Position numbers and translations under genes: made by a program. Below are positions 24,557-35,937 of a stretch of DNA of 64,000 bases, piece after piece. The DNA comes from Pseudomonadota bacterium (GTDB lineage: Bacteria; Myxococcota_A; Polyangia; GCA-2747355): the NCBI GenBank assembly GCA_016702545.1, contig JADJDT010000002.1, forward strand, positions 434,001 through 498,000. The letters run 5' to 3'. Every line of letters begins with the position of its first letter. Positions within the stretch are counted from its first letter, which is position 1. The notes below the pieces were generated by a model. The model had not been told where the DNA came from and made no database searches. It saw only the letters and a program-made list of their open reading frames with translations.

Positions 24557-26199
24557 GCGGGCTCCGTCGCGGCGGCGGCCGCCGCTGCCTCGGCGTCGTG
24601 GTGCAAGCGCTGATCGAGCTCCTCAGGAAAGTAGCGCAGCACGCTGAGCACCGGATTGGGTGCCGTCTGGCCCAGCCCGCAGAGGCTGGCCTCGCGCAGC
24701 AAGGTCCCCAGCTCCTTCAGCAGCGCGAGGTCGTGCTCGCCGGCCTGCCCGGCGCAGAAGCGCTCCAGGAGCTGGTGCATCTGCACCGTGCCGGCGCGGC
24801 AGGGGACGCACTTGCCGCACGACTCGTCGCGGCAGAACTCCATGAAGTAGCGCGCGACGTCGACCATGCACGACGCCTCGTCCATCACGATCAGCCCGCC
24901 CGAGCCCATCATCGAGCCGGCCCCGACCAGCGATTCGTAGTCGACCGGGAGGTCGAGCAGGCGCTCTGGGATGCAGCCGCCGCTCGGGCCGCCGGTCTGG
25001 ATCGCCTTGACGCGGCCGCCGTCGGCGATGCCCCCCGCCATCTCGTAGACGATCGTACGCAGCGGCGTGCCCATCGGCACCTCGACCAGGCCCGTGTGCG
25101 CCGTCTTGCCGGCCACCGCGAAGACCTTGGTGCCCTTGCTGCGCTCGGTGCCGATCGCCGCGAACCAGGCCCCGCCGTGGCGGATGATCGGCGCGATGTT
25201 GGCGAAGGTCTCGACGTTGTTGATCAGCGTGGGTTGGCCCCACAGCCCCTTCTCGGGCGGATAGGGTGGCCGTGGGCGCGGCTCGCCGCGCCCGCCCTCG
25301 ATCGAGGCGATCAGCGCGGTCTCCTCGCCACAGACGAAGGCGCCGGCGCCGATGCGGATGTCGACGCGGAAGCGGAACGCACTGTCGAGCACCCGCGGCC
25401 CGAGCAGCCCCTCGCGCTCCGCCTGGCGGATGGCGCCTTGCAGCCGCTGGATCGCCAGCGCGTATTCGCCGCGCACGTAGAGGTAGCCCTGGTTGGCCCC
25501 CACCGCGTAGCCAGCGATGGCCATACCCTCGAGCACCCGGTGAGGGTCGCCCTCGAGCACGCTGCGGTCCATGAACGCGCCCGGGTCGCCTTCGTCGGCG
25601 TTGCAGACGATGTACTTCGTCGTGCCCGGCTGCTTGGCCACCAGCTCCCACTTGACCCCCGTGGGGTAGCCCGCGCCGCCACGGCCGCGCAGGCCGCTGG
25701 CCCGCAGCTCGGCCAGCACCTCTTGGCGCGACAGCTCCGACACGGCGCGCGCGAGCGCGCTGTAGCCGTCGGCCGCCAGGTAGCTCTCCAAGCGCTCGGG
25801 ATCGACGCGCCCGGCGTTCTCCAGCACGATGCGCTGCTGGTGCGCGAAGAAGGGGTGGGCCGTGTCGAGGCGCTTGGCGGCCAACGCGGCCTCGGCCGCC
25901 GCATCGCCCGGTTGCAGCAGCAGGCCGGCCTCGCTCGGCGTGAGCTCGTGGAACACTGCGCCGTCGGAGGCCCGGCGCACCAGTGGCCCGCGGCTGCACA
26001 GCCCCAGACAGCCGGTCCCTTGCACCTCGACCTGCTGGCTCAAGGCGCGCGCCTCGACCTGCGCAGTCAAGTCGCGTTTCAGCTCCTCGGCGCCGCACGA
26101 GAGGCAACCCGCCGCCGTACAGCAGTGCAGTCGCTCGCGAAAGCCCTGTTGTCGCGCGCGCTCGGCGGCGGCGCGCTCATTGAGATCCTCGGGCGTCAT
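24553..26199 (-). CDS. hoxF: Hydrogenase diaphorase subunit, NADH/FMN-binding
   Basis: 548 residues. A thioredoxin-like [2Fe-2S] domain (CCTAAGCLSCGAEEL, then GTGCLGLCSRG) leads into a complete NuoF-like core: NADH site GLRGRGGAGYPTGVKWE, FMN-site motif CNADEGDPGAFMDRS, FVCGEETALIASIEGGRGEP, and the [4Fe-4S] motif ESCGKCVPCRAGT with a fourth Cys in LCGLGQTAPNP. This fusion is the HoxF arrangement. It catalyses NAD(H) exchange. ATG 26199 overlaps the hoxE stop. A longer frame reaching 26445 through hoxE sequence was rejected. Confidence 0.95.
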   Translation of the reverse strand: MTPEDLNERAAAERARQQGFRERLHCCTAAGCLSCGAEELKRDLTAQVEARALSQQVEVQGTGCLGLCSRGPLVRRASDGAVFHELTPSEAGLLLQPGDAAAEAALAAKRLDTAHPFFAHQQRIVLENAGRVDPERLESYLAADGYSALARAVSELSRQEVLAELRASGLRGRGGAGYPTGVKWELVAKQPGTTKYIVCNADEGDPGAFMDRSVLEGDPHRVLEGMAIAGYAVGANQGYLYVRGEYALAIQRLQGAIRQAEREGLLGPRVLDSAFRFRVDIRIGAGAFVCGEETALIASIEGGRGEPRPRPPYPPEKGLWGQPTLINNVETFANIAPIIRHGGAWFAAIGTERSKGTKVFAVAGKTAHTGLVEVPMGTPLRTIVYEMAGGIADGGRVKAIQTGGPSGGCIPERLLDLPVDYESLVGAGSMMGSGGLIVMDEASCMVDVARYFMEFCRDESCGKCVPCRAGTVQMHQLLERFCAGQAGEHDLALLKELGTLLREASLCGLGQTAPNPVLSVLRYFPEELDQRLHHDAEAAAAAAATEPA

Positions 26200-26717
26200 G
26201 CGGTGATTCCGATCTTGTCCAGCTCCCGCTCGAGCTGCGCGGCGCTGACACGTGGCAGGATGCGGCCGTCCAGCACCACCGCAGGTGCCAGGCCGCAGGA
26301 GCCGATGCAGCGCGCCGACTGGACGCTGAGCCGCGCGGGGCCCGCTTCCTTGTCGGCGTCGGCGGCGGCGCAGGCGCAGCGGCGGCGCTCGAGTGCCTGG
26401 ACGAGCTGCGGCGCGCCTGCGACGTAGCAGGCAGTGCCCAGGCAAACCACGGCGGTGTGCTCGGCCTTGGGCTGCAGCGAGAAGAAGTTATAGAAGGTCG
26501 CCACGCCGAGCACGCGGCTGGGCGGCAGCTTGAGCTTGAGCGCCACCTCGCGCAACAGCTCAGGGGTCAGGTGCCCGAAAAGCTCCTGGGCGGTGTGGAG
26601 CACCTCGATCAGCGCGTGCCCCGCGTAGGCCTGCCGCGACATCGCCCGCTCGAAGAGCTTCTGTCGGTTGTCCTTGGTCGCCGGCGGGGCTCGCCCGCTC
26701 GGGGGTGGTTGCGTCAT
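26196..26717 (-). CDS. hoxE: Hydrogenase diaphorase subunit, NuoE-like
   Basis: 173 residues, thioredoxin-like [2Fe-2S] protein. A helical N-terminus (ALIEVLHTAQELFGHL) precedes LGVATFYNFFSLQP, and the four ligands are in CLGTACYVAG and ARCIGSCGLAP. A short Cys/Ala insertion (RRRCACAAADADKEA) sits between the two Cys pairs. First gene of the operon; GGAGG lies close before the ATG. The presence of hoxE marks the bidirectional type found in cyanobacteria and diverse proteobacteria. Confidence 0.93.
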   Translation of the reverse strand: MTQPPPSGRAPPATKDNRQKLFERAMSRQAYAGHALIEVLHTAQELFGHLTPELLREVALKLKLPPSRVLGVATFYNFFSLQPKAEHTAVVCLGTACYVAGAPQLVQALERRRCACAAADADKEAGPARLSVQSARCIGSCGLAPAVVLDGRILPRVSAAQLERELDKIGITA

Positions 26718-26738
26718 GGTGCCTCCGCCGCTGCCCCG

Positions 26739-26767
26739 CCTATAACACTGCTGGCGGCGTCCTCAAA
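26739..26767 (-). promoter_or_regulatory. Candidate sigma-70-like promoter of the hox operon
   Basis: On the minus strand TTTGAG (26762-26767) and TATAGG (26739-26744) are 17 bases apart, about 20 bases before the hoxE ATG. The spacing is ideal and the -10 is good, but it leaves a short leader. Confidence 0.45.
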
Positions 26768-26938
26768 ATCGCGTCGATGGTGCTGCATTCGGAGCCGCCG
26801 GCTACCGCGCTGGCCAGCGCCGACCGGCGCGCGGGCGGGACGGAAAAGCGCTCGTACAGTCGCTGCCTTAGGGGATCCGTCGGTGGATCCTGCGCAATCG
26901 CCGGGGCACTCGTCGCGCTTGCCACCGGGGGCGCGTAA

Positions 26939-26979
26939 CAAACCGCAAATACACGATTAATGAATTGGCCAGCGGTTTG
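26939..26979. promoter_or_regulatory. AT-rich inverted repeat in the hoxE-lipoprotein divergent region
   Basis: CAAACCGC at 26939-26946 and GCGGTTTG at 26972-26979 form an 8-base inverted repeat with a 25-base AT-rich spacer (26947-26971). Among ~70% GC surroundings this AT-rich dyad is a plausible operator or promoter for either divergent unit. Confidence 0.4.
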
Positions 26980-27096
26980 CATTGCCCGAGCCTGGCAAGG
27001 GACTGGAGCCGCCCAAGCGCAGCGACGGGCCAGCCCCCCAACACCGCAGCCCCGCGGCACGACGGACGGACGTGCGCAGAGGCTCAGGAGGTCGCC

Positions 27097-28781
27097 ATGG
27101 CGAAGCGAGCGAGTGGCAAGGTCGGGCGTTGGAGCGTTGCCGTGATCGGTCTCGCGGCCCTGGTCGCTGTGCAGGCGGCTTGCAGCAATGACGACAACGA
27201 GATCGAGCCCTTCGGCTTCACCACGCTGAACATGCTCGAGTTCGAGACCCGGCAGGTCAAGTTCCGCTACTCGAACGACGCCAATCTGCCGATCGGCAAC
27301 GCCAAGCTGCGCTGCGACCTCAAGGGCTTCACCAACGGTGCCCTGCTCGACCGCCGCGTCACCGTGACGGACGCGGCCGGAGTGGGCGTGCTGACCGTCC
27401 AGGCCAAGTACTCGAGCACCTTCCGCATCGAATGCGACGCCGAGGACGCGCGCGAGCGCGTCGCGATTCCCGTGTACGTGGCCAAGGAGTTCGGCGGTCG
27501 CTTGCGGGTGGTCGTTTCGCGCAATTCGGCGGCCCAGGCGATGACGGCCCAGGTGATGGTCGTGGAGAACCTTCCCTGCGTAGCCTTCGATCCGCTGCGA
27601 CCCCCGGCGCCGAGCGGCGACGTTCCCAACGCGAATGTGCCCTCCGTCCCGCTCGAGACCAACGCAGCCACGCTCAACTTCGTCGGCCTGCGGCCGACCG
27701 TCGTCTATTCGGTGGTGGCGATCGGCAGGATCGGCGAGCAAACCGTCGCCGGTGGCTGCCGCGACCAGCTCTCGCTGACCCAGGACCAGATCGATCGCAC
27801 CACGCCCTTGACGACCACCGTCGAGCTCGAGGACTTCGTCGCCGTGCCGCCCGACCCGAGCGCGCTGGTTCTGGTCACCAGCTTCGACTTCCAGCCGGTG
27901 GTGCTGCGCGGCGTGGGCGGTCTGCTCGAGCGCATGTCCGACGGCAACACCGATCCCGCCGATTACCTGCTGATGCGCATGCAGCTCCGCGACAACAACG
28001 GCCTGACCGACGGGTGCTGGCAGCCTACCGCAACGAGGTGGCGACCTTGCTGTCGCGCGACGCCACGGCCAGCGCCAACCGCATGTCGCTGCGGCGCGTC
28101 GCCACGGCCCTCAACAACACCAGCAACATCAGGCTCCACACGACGATGCTGATTCGCGACGAGCTGACGCAGGAGAACGGCGCGCCGCGCGGCCAGCTCA
28201 CGGCGACGCACAAGTTCTTCAAGTTCACGGCGAACCTCGGCGGGAGCACGGAGCGTGACTTCTTCCTGCGCGATGGCCAGCGTGTCTTCGCCAGCCCGAC
28301 GCTGCCGCGGCTCGAGGCGACGACGATGATCACGCTGCAGCAGGCCGACCGCATCGCGATCGCGCCGCACCAGCTCACGCTGCCGGTGGCCGACGCGATC
28401 CTCGGCAACCTGCTGCTCGAGCAGTTCGGGACCGTGCGCTTCGACCAGGTGATTCAGCAGTCGGTGCAGTGCAGCAACGTCGCCACCGTCGTCGACCGCT
28501 GGATCAACTCGAACGTCGTCAGGCTGCAGAACATCTTCGGCTTCGCGCTAGGCACGATTACCCGCATCTTCATCAGCGGGCTGTGCGAGGACGCGATCCA
28601 GGACGAGGCGCTCGAGGTGCAGCAGGAGCTGCTGCGCGATCTTCAAGCGGCGCGCGTCGACGAGACGCTGAAGCTCGAGGGCTCGGCCGGCGTGCTGCGC
28701 GCGGCCGACGGCCGCACCATCGAACGCCTCAGCTCCGGCTCCTGGGTCGGCGTCGGCTCCTTCTCTGGCCGCCGCCAGTAA
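27097..28781 (+). CDS. Large lipoprotein of unknown function, frameshifted
   Basis: ATG 27097 behind AGGAGG; residues ~12-28 end in the lipobox-like VQAAC. About 561 residues when one missing G near 28012 (in a GGG run) is restored: the first frame reads NNGLTDG and the second continues VLAAYRNEVATLLSRD. The first ~230 residues look beta-rich (two Ig-like or carbohydrate-binding-like sections); the second half is mixed. The final part (LKLEGSAGVLRAADGRTIER) resembles a short adhesin-like tail. The family is not recognised. It is divergent from hoxE. Confidence 0.65.
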
Positions 28782-29000
28782 GCATCGTCTTCGAGCCCAC
28801 GCGGCGCCCGGCACGCGGCGCCCGGCTCCCGGCTGGCCCAACCCGCGGCGCTCCTGTAGACTCGGCACTCGGTCCTCGCTGAAGGCCCCGCGAAGAGCGT
28901 TCGCTCTCAGCGCACGGTCGGGTCGCACCGGCGCGGGGGCGGCACGCAGGTCTGGCGCCTGGCAGCGGGGGCGCGTCCCGTTAGCGGCGGGTTAAGGCAC

Positions 29001-29978
29001 ATGCAGGGCTCGGGCAAACTTCGCGTCTGGATCGAATACGAGCGGCAGCTGGTGGAGCTGCCGCTCGGCGAAAGCACCGCCGGCCGCGGCATTGAGTGCC
29101 GCGTGCGCTTCAACGACCCCACGGTCTCGCGGGCCCACCTGCGCATCGTCGTCGAGCGTGATCGCGCGCTGGCCGAGGACCTCGGCAGCAGCAACGGTAC
29201 GTGGATCAACGACCAGCCCGTGTTGCGCAGCCAGCGGCAGCTCGCCGATGGCGATGTGGTGCGGATCGGGCAGCGGCGCCTGCGGGTGCGGATCGGCTTA
29301 CCCGAGGACGCCGGCGCGGACGAGGACACGCTGAGCGCCGTCGACACCACCGCCGTCGCCATGGGCACGGCGCTACCGACGCCGCCGGACGACCTGTGGT
29401 GGGCCGATCTCAAGCCCGGCACCGTCCGACGCGAGACGCCGACGCCGCCCAACGCGCTGCCCGTGGTCCAGCTCGAGGAGCCGGTCTCGATCGACGAGTA
29501 CAGAATCATCACGGTGCGGCTGCAGCACTGCCCACGCTGTCGCACGCCGGTCTCCTTCAATGACACCCTGTGCCCGACCTGCAGCTATCGCTGGCCGCGC
29601 GAGCACCCGAACGCTCCGACGCAGCCCTTGCAGGCGGTCGATCAGGACCGGCGCCAGCAGCAGCGCTGGCGGGTCGACCTCCCGGTGGTCTATGCGAGCA
29701 CCGAGCTGACCTTCCACGGGGCGGTGCGCGACCTCAGCCGCGGTGGCGTCTACATCGTGACCGATCTGCTCGACCCCGAGGGCACCCCCTGTCGCGTCGA
29801 GCTGCTGCCCGAGGGACAACCGGTCAGGCCCTTCGAGGGCCTGTACGGGCACGTCGTCTCGGATGCCGCCGGGCAGGGCGGCCGTCCGCCCGGCATGGGC
29901 GTGCGTTTCACCTCGATGAACGAGGAATCCGCGCGCTGGCTCAATCGCTTCTTGAGCGAGCTCGAGGCCACGAGCTAG
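29001..29978 (+). CDS. FHA - zinc ribbon - PilZ protein
   Basis: 325 residues with three modules. FHA at ~5-100: GESTAGRGIECRVRFNDP, the phosphothreonine-binding VSRAHLRIV and SSNGTWIND. A two-knuckle zinc ribbon at ~175-197 (CPRCRTP and CPTCSYRW). PilZ from ~215: QQRWRVDLPVVYAS, DLSRGGVYIVTD and GMGVRFTSMNEES. It could combine phosphopeptide recognition with c-di-GMP sensing. No partner kinase is nearby. The 3' end contains two copies of the 12-bp unit CACGAGCTAGAT (29969-29992), giving two stops in a row. Confidence 0.85.
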   Translation: MQGSGKLRVWIEYERQLVELPLGESTAGRGIECRVRFNDPTVSRAHLRIVVERDRALAEDLGSSNGTWINDQPVLRSQRQLADGDVVRIGQRRLRVRIGLPEDAGADEDTLSAVDTTAVAMGTALPTPPDDLWWADLKPGTVRRETPTPPNALPVVQLEEPVSIDEYRIITVRLQHCPRCRTPVSFNDTLCPTCSYRWPREHPNAPTQPLQAVDQDRRQQQRWRVDLPVVYASTELTFHGAVRDLSRGGVYIVTDLLDPEGTPCRVELLPEGQPVRPFEGLYGHVVSDAAGQGGRPPGMGVRFTSMNEESARWLNRFLSELEATS

Positions 29979-30050
29979 ATCACGAGCTAGATCACGACCG
30001 AGATCTCGTCTCGTGCTATAGCGCGGCCCTTCAGCACGAGGAGCTGCGCC

Positions 30051-30840
30051 ATGTACATCCTTCGCCTGCTTTCGCTGCTCACCGGCCTGATCCTCGCCAG
30101 CGCGGCGCAGGCGGCCGTGGTCGGCGAGCCCGTCGACTACCAGGCCGGCAAGACCACGCTCAAGGGCTTCCTCGCCTACGACGACGCGTTGCCCGGCAAG
30201 CGCCCCGGCGTGCTCGTCGTCCACGAGTGGTGGGGCCACAACGACTATGCGCGCGAGCGGGCGCGGCAGCTGGCCCAGCTCGGCTATGTGGCGCTGGCGA
30301 TCGACATGTACGGCGAGGGCCAGCAGGCCACGCATCCGGCCGAGGCGGGCAAGTTCTCGGCGGCGCTGATGGCCCAGCTCCCCGTCGCCGAGCAGCGTTT
30401 CAAGGCTGCCTTCGAGCTGCTGGCGCAACATCCGCGCGTCGACGGCACGCGCCTCGCCGCGATCGGCTACTGCTTCGGTGGTGGGGTGGTGCTGCACATG
30501 GCGCGCGCGGGGATCGACCTGCGCGGCGTGGCGAGCTTCCACGGCAGCCTCGGCGCGCTGCGACCCGCCGAGCTCGGCAAGGTCAAGGCCAAGGTCCTCG
30601 TCTGCACCGGCGCCGACGATCCCTTCGTCAAGGCCGAGGAGCTCGCCACCTTCGAGCAAGAGATGAAGGCCGCGCGGGTCGACTACAAGCTGATCCGCTA
30701 CCGCGGCGCCAAGCACAGCTTCACTAACCCGGGCGCCGACGCCCTCGGCAAGCAGTTCAACCTGCCCTCGTCTACAACGCCAAGGCCGACCAGGCCTCCT
30801 GGGCCGCGCTCAAGCAGTTCCTGCGGCGCGTGTTCAGTAG
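30051..30840 (+). CDS. Exported dienelactone-hydrolase-family protein, frameshifted
   Basis: A signal peptide (residues 1-21, ending AAQAA) precedes an alpha/beta hydrolase of the DLH family: VLVVHEWWGHNDYARERA, nucleophile Cys in IGYCFGGGVV, acid in TGADDPF and His in GAKHSFTNPG. After KQFNLP a missing C near 30765 breaks the frame; the next frame gives the family end LVYNAKADQASWAALKQFL. In that frame no stop appears before the downstream gene, so a second indel or a lost stop is likely and the 3' boundary is approximate. Substrate unknown. Confidence 0.78.
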
Positions 30841-30919
30841 CCGCCTGCCGCGCGCAGCGCGGCGGGCCGGCCGCACGGACACCCCCGAAGGATCGAAGGC
30901 GTGGCACAATCGGCCGGCG

Positions 30920-32000
30920 ATGGTCCCACCTGCGCGCTACGATCCCGACCGCCTGCTGATCCGCGACGGCTGGCGCCACTACCGCCCGCGCTATGCGCTT
31001 GGCGAGGTCTACGCCGGTCTGGCGGTGGCCGTCGCGCTCGCCGCCTGCACCCTCTGGGTGTTTTGGGCGGGGCGCCCATCCCGACCCGGAGCTGCTGGCG
31101 ATGGGCACCGCCTTGCTCGAGGGTGAGCCGGCGCGGCCCGTCGTGCGCGGCGGTGGCGCGCCTGGGCCCGCGCGCGGTGCGCTGCCGGCGGACCTGGCCG
31201 CGCCGAGCTGGCGCGAGCTGCGCTGGGCGCACTATGGTGCCGACAAGCTCTACGAGAAGATCGACGGCCGCGCCGACTACTTCAAGAGCTTCGGCTTCCG
31301 CCGTTTGAGCTGGGTGGCGCTGGCGCTGCGCCCGCCGGGCGCGGCGAGCGTGGACCTCGAGCTCTACGACCTCGGCACGGCGGCCAGCGCGCTGGGCGCC
31401 TTCGCCGGGGAGCGCGCAGCCGAGACGCGGGTGCAGGTGACGCCCGCTGGCCTGGCCCAGCGCGCACCCAACGCCCGTTTCTTCACGCATGGGCGCTTTT
31501 ACCTGCGGGCGATCGGCAGCGATGCGGGCGCCGCCGTGCGCGCGCAGCTCGATCACCTCGAGCGCCGGCTGCGCGCGGCGCTGCCGAGCGAGCCGCTGCC
31601 CTGGGCCTACGCGCTCTTCGGCCGAGCCCTCGGCCTCGACGCGGCGCGCGTCAGCTACCTGCGCGAGAACGCCTTCTCCTTCGGCTTCGCGCGCGACGTC
31701 TGGACCGCTCAGCTCGACGCGCAGACGCAGCTCTTCGTCGCGCGGCGGGCCGACGCGGCCCAGGCGCGCGCCTTCGCCGCGCGGCTGATGGAGGGCTTTG
31801 CCAGCTACGGTACGGCGGCCGGTCGGGCCGCGGGCGTGGCGTGGATCGCCGATCGCTACCTGCAGACGCTCGCGGGTGCCGAGAGCGCGGGGGTCTGGGT
31901 GCTCGGCGTGCGCGGCGCGCCGGATCTCGCAACCGCCGGCGCGGCGCTCCGGCGGTTGCGGGTGGCCCTCGCCGCCGGGTTGGAGGGCACCGATGAGTGA
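30920..32000 (+). CDS. DUF6599-like membrane-anchored protein, frameshifted
   Basis: From ATG 30920 the first ~50 residues contain one membrane helix (GLAVAVALAACTLWVFW). A +1 indel in TTTT-GGG-C-GGGG at 31061-31072 then shifts to the frame HPDPELLAMGTALLEGE that runs to 32000. The body contains YEKIDGRADYFKSFGFRRLS and LELYDLGTAASALGAF, resembling DUF6599 proteins that partner DUF362 and ferredoxin genes. It overlaps the DUF362 start by 8 bases, supporting an operon. The family call is from memory of the motif and operon context. Confidence 0.65.
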
Positions 32001-33014
32001 CGAGGCGCGCGCGGCCGAACGCCGCGCCTTCCTCAAGCAAGCCGGCGCCGCCGTTGGCCTCGCCGCCCTCTGGGGCTGGACCACGCTGGCGCCTGCGCGC
32101 TGGCCGCTGTCGCTCCGCGACCCCGACGGTGAGCGTGGGCGACCGCGCCCTCGCGCGCGGCGCCTGCCCGCGGGGGGCTTCGCGCTCGCCGCGCCGGCCA
32201 CGGCAGCGCAGCTCGGCGTGGCGCACGGCACGCGGATCGAGGCGATGCTGCGCGCGGCGCTCGACGCCGTCGGCGGCCTCGCGCACTACGTGCAGCGCGG
32301 CGACGTGGTGTTGATCAAGCCCAACGCGGCCTTCGAGCGGCCGGCCGCGCTGGGGGCCACGACCAACCCCGAGCTGCTCGCCGCACTGGTGCGCCTGGTG
32401 CGCGAGGCGGGCGCCGCCGAGGTGCGCGTCGCCGACAACCCGATCGAGTCGCCCGAGAGCTGCTTCGCGCGCAGCGGCCTCGGTCCCGCGGCGCAGGCCG
32501 CCGGCGCACGCCTCTACCTACCGGCGCGGAGCGATTTCGAGCTGCTCGAAACCCCGGGCGCCACCTGGATCACACGCTGGCCCTTCTTCTGGCGCCCCTT
32601 CGTCGGTGTGACCAAGGTCATCGGCGTAGCGCCGACCAAGGACCACAACCTCTGTCGCGCCTCGATGACGACGAAGAACTGGTACGGCCTGCTCGGCGGC
32701 CGCCGCAATCAGTTCCACCAGGACATCCACGGCATCATCGCCGACCTGGCGCTGCTGCTGCGCCCGACGCTGGTCGTGCTCGACGGCACGCGCGTGCTCT
32801 TTCGCAGTGGACCCACCGGTGGCAGCCTGAGCGACGTGCGCGCCGGCCGGACGATTGTGGTCTCGGCCGATTCGCTCGCCGCCGACGCCTACGGCTGGGA
32901 CATGCTGCTCGAGCGCGCGAGCGAGCCGCTGCCGGCATACTTCGGGCGGGCGGCCGCCCGCGGCCTCGGCCAGCCGCGCTGGCGGAGCTTGCACCTCAAG
33001 GAGCAGCGAGTGGG

Positions 33015-33018
<4 letters not shown>
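31993..33018 (+). CDS. Tat-exported DUF362 protein
   Basis: 341 residues. The N-terminus has a twin-arginine motif (ERRAFLKQAG) followed by a hydrophobic stretch. The DUF362 domain includes VQRGDVVLIKPNAAFERP, ATTNPELLAALVRLVREAGA, APTKDHNLCRASMTTKNWYG and HGIIADLALLLRPTLVVLDG. Unlike many DUF362 proteins it has no ferredoxin domain of its own; the next gene provides many. The role is unknown, probably periplasmic redox. ATGA overlap with the following gene. Confidence 0.85.
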
Positions 33019-34681
<1,663 letters not shown>

Positions 34682-34700
<19 letters not shown>

Positions 34701-35141
34701 CGCGCGGCCAGAGCGAAGGGGTTGCTGATCTTGAGGCCTGCGAAGCGCAGGAAATCTCTGTCTCCGGTGATCAACTCCGACACGCCGTGCTCGAGGCACA
34801 GCGCGGCGATATGTGCATCGTGCACCAGGTTGCCGGCTGCCCCGGACTGCGCCAGCACCTCGTCGAGCACGGCGCGATGGCGCGCGGTCTCAGCCAAGAG
34901 CATCAAGTCCGGCGCGTCGAGGATCGCCGCGACGTCACGGCGTGCCCGTTCCAAAGGGCATCGGCGGGTGGTAGACCCGCGGATGCGTGATGATTCGCAG
35001 CAGCTCATAGATGCGGGGCCATGGAATGGCCCATGGCCGTTCCCCCTCGGCCAGCGCTCGTAGCAGAGCACCTGCCACCTTGTGGTGCGGGCTGTTGGCG
35101 ATCAGCGCGTAGACCAGCACGTTGGTGTCGAGCGCCCTCAC
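34682..35141 (-). CDS. vapC: VapC-type PIN toxin 1, frameshifted
   Basis: GTG start at 35141 overlapping the vapB1 stop by 4 bases (GTGA). The N-terminus MRALDTNVLVYALI holds the first catalytic Asp; after one surplus base in an AAA run near 34953 the second frame continues RARRDVAAILD, NLVHDAHIAALCLEHG and ELITGDRDFLRF with the later acids. Restored, it is a ~150-residue PIN ribonuclease with all expected acidic residues. As given the frame is broken, so it is either inactive or a base-call error. Confidence 0.8.
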
Positions 35142-35383
35142 GGCCTCGACCCGCGCTCCATGACCTCAAACAGCGCGGTGCGATCGAGGATGTCCGCGCC
35201 CGGTTGAGCCTCTGCGGTCCAGCCCGTCAGGTGCAGGCGGTACCGGCTGCGGCGCGGCACGGGGGCCAGCGCCCGGCGCAACAGATCATTGGCGAGGGCG
35301 CCGACGGTCCTGCGTTCACCCGCCGCGCGCTGCTTGAGCTGCTTGAGCAGGTCGTCATCGAGCGCCAGGGTCGTGCGTGCCAT
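35138..35383 (-). CDS. vapB: VapB-type antitoxin 1
   Basis: 81 residues. A short ribbon-helix-helix N-terminus (MARTTLALDDDLLKQLKQRA) and a C-terminal toxin-binding tail (ILDRTALFEVMERG). An upstream in-frame start at 35449 was rejected because the fold begins exactly at ATG 35383 and the operator repeats lie just before it. Confidence 0.82.
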   Translation of the reverse strand: MARTTLALDDDLLKQLKQRAAGERRTVGALANDLLRRALAPVPRRSRYRLHLTGWTAEAQPGADILDRTALFEVMERGSRP

Positions 35384-35416
35384 GCATCGAAATGTGCCGG
35401 TGCTGCATCGAGATGT
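35384..35416 (-). promoter_or_regulatory. Direct-repeat operator candidate of vapBC 1
   Basis: GCATCGAAATGT (35384-35395) and GCATCGAGATGT (35405-35416) are 11/12 identical and 21 bases apart, two helical turns, immediately upstream of the vapB1 ATG. This is the arrangement expected for cooperative ribbon-helix-helix autorepressor binding. Confidence 0.55.
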
Positions 35417-35514
35417 CAAACGGCCCCGGGAAAGGAGCGGCCCTAGCATGGCACCATCGACGGTCGCGGCCCCCCGTTGCCGCGGCGGTGCGCTGCGTGC
35501 GGCCGCACGCTCGC

Positions 35515-35937
35515 TCAGCTCATCAGTCGGTGGACGCGGCGACCGAGCCGGGTGACCCAGGGGGTGGTGCTACGCTCGGCGGTCAGCAGCGGCAGGTCGA
35601 GGGCGAGACTGAGCGCGATGAAGGCAGCGTCGTAGACGGTTGCGTCGTAGTCGAGCGCCGTTTGCAGCACGGTCGCTCGTTCGGGCTCGGCCGGTTCCAG
35701 CGGCGCCTCGAGGTGCAGCTCGAAGATGTCCCGCGCGAGCTCTGCGCGGAGCTCGCCGCGACGGACGTAGCTCCTCAGCACATTGGCCAGCTCCCAGTAG
35801 TGCAATGAAGGGACCACGAGCCGTACCTCGCCGTCGAGCAGGCGCTGTTGCCAGGCCCGCGCGGCGCTGGAGAAGCGCTCGGGCAGGTACCAGGCCACCG
35901 TCACGCTCCTGTCGATGACCAGCGCGCGTGGAGGCAT
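35515..35937 (-). CDS. vapC: VapC-type PIN toxin 2
   Basis: 140 residues, intact. Catalytic acids in LVIDRSVTVAWYLPE, HYWELANVL, TVYDAAFIALSLALDLPLLT and TAERSTT-type tail fit a PIN domain of the VapC group. ATG 35937 shares one base with the antitoxin stop (TGATG). Confidence 0.85.
   Translation of the reverse strand: MPPRALVIDRSVTVAWYLPERFSSAARAWQQRLLDGEVRLVVPSLHYWELANVLRSYVRRGELRAELARDIFELHLEAPLEPAEPERATVLQTALDYDATVYDAAFIALSLALDLPLLTAERSTTPWVTRLGRRVHRLMS

Noticed and set aside
24598..26427. 609-residue plus-strand ORF
   Set aside because: Antisense shadow of hoxF/hoxE.
30830..31126. A 98-residue protein bridging the hydrolase and the next gene
   Set aside because: It is the shifted end of the hydrolase plus the true N-terminus of the DUF6599-like protein; its C-terminus is out of frame.
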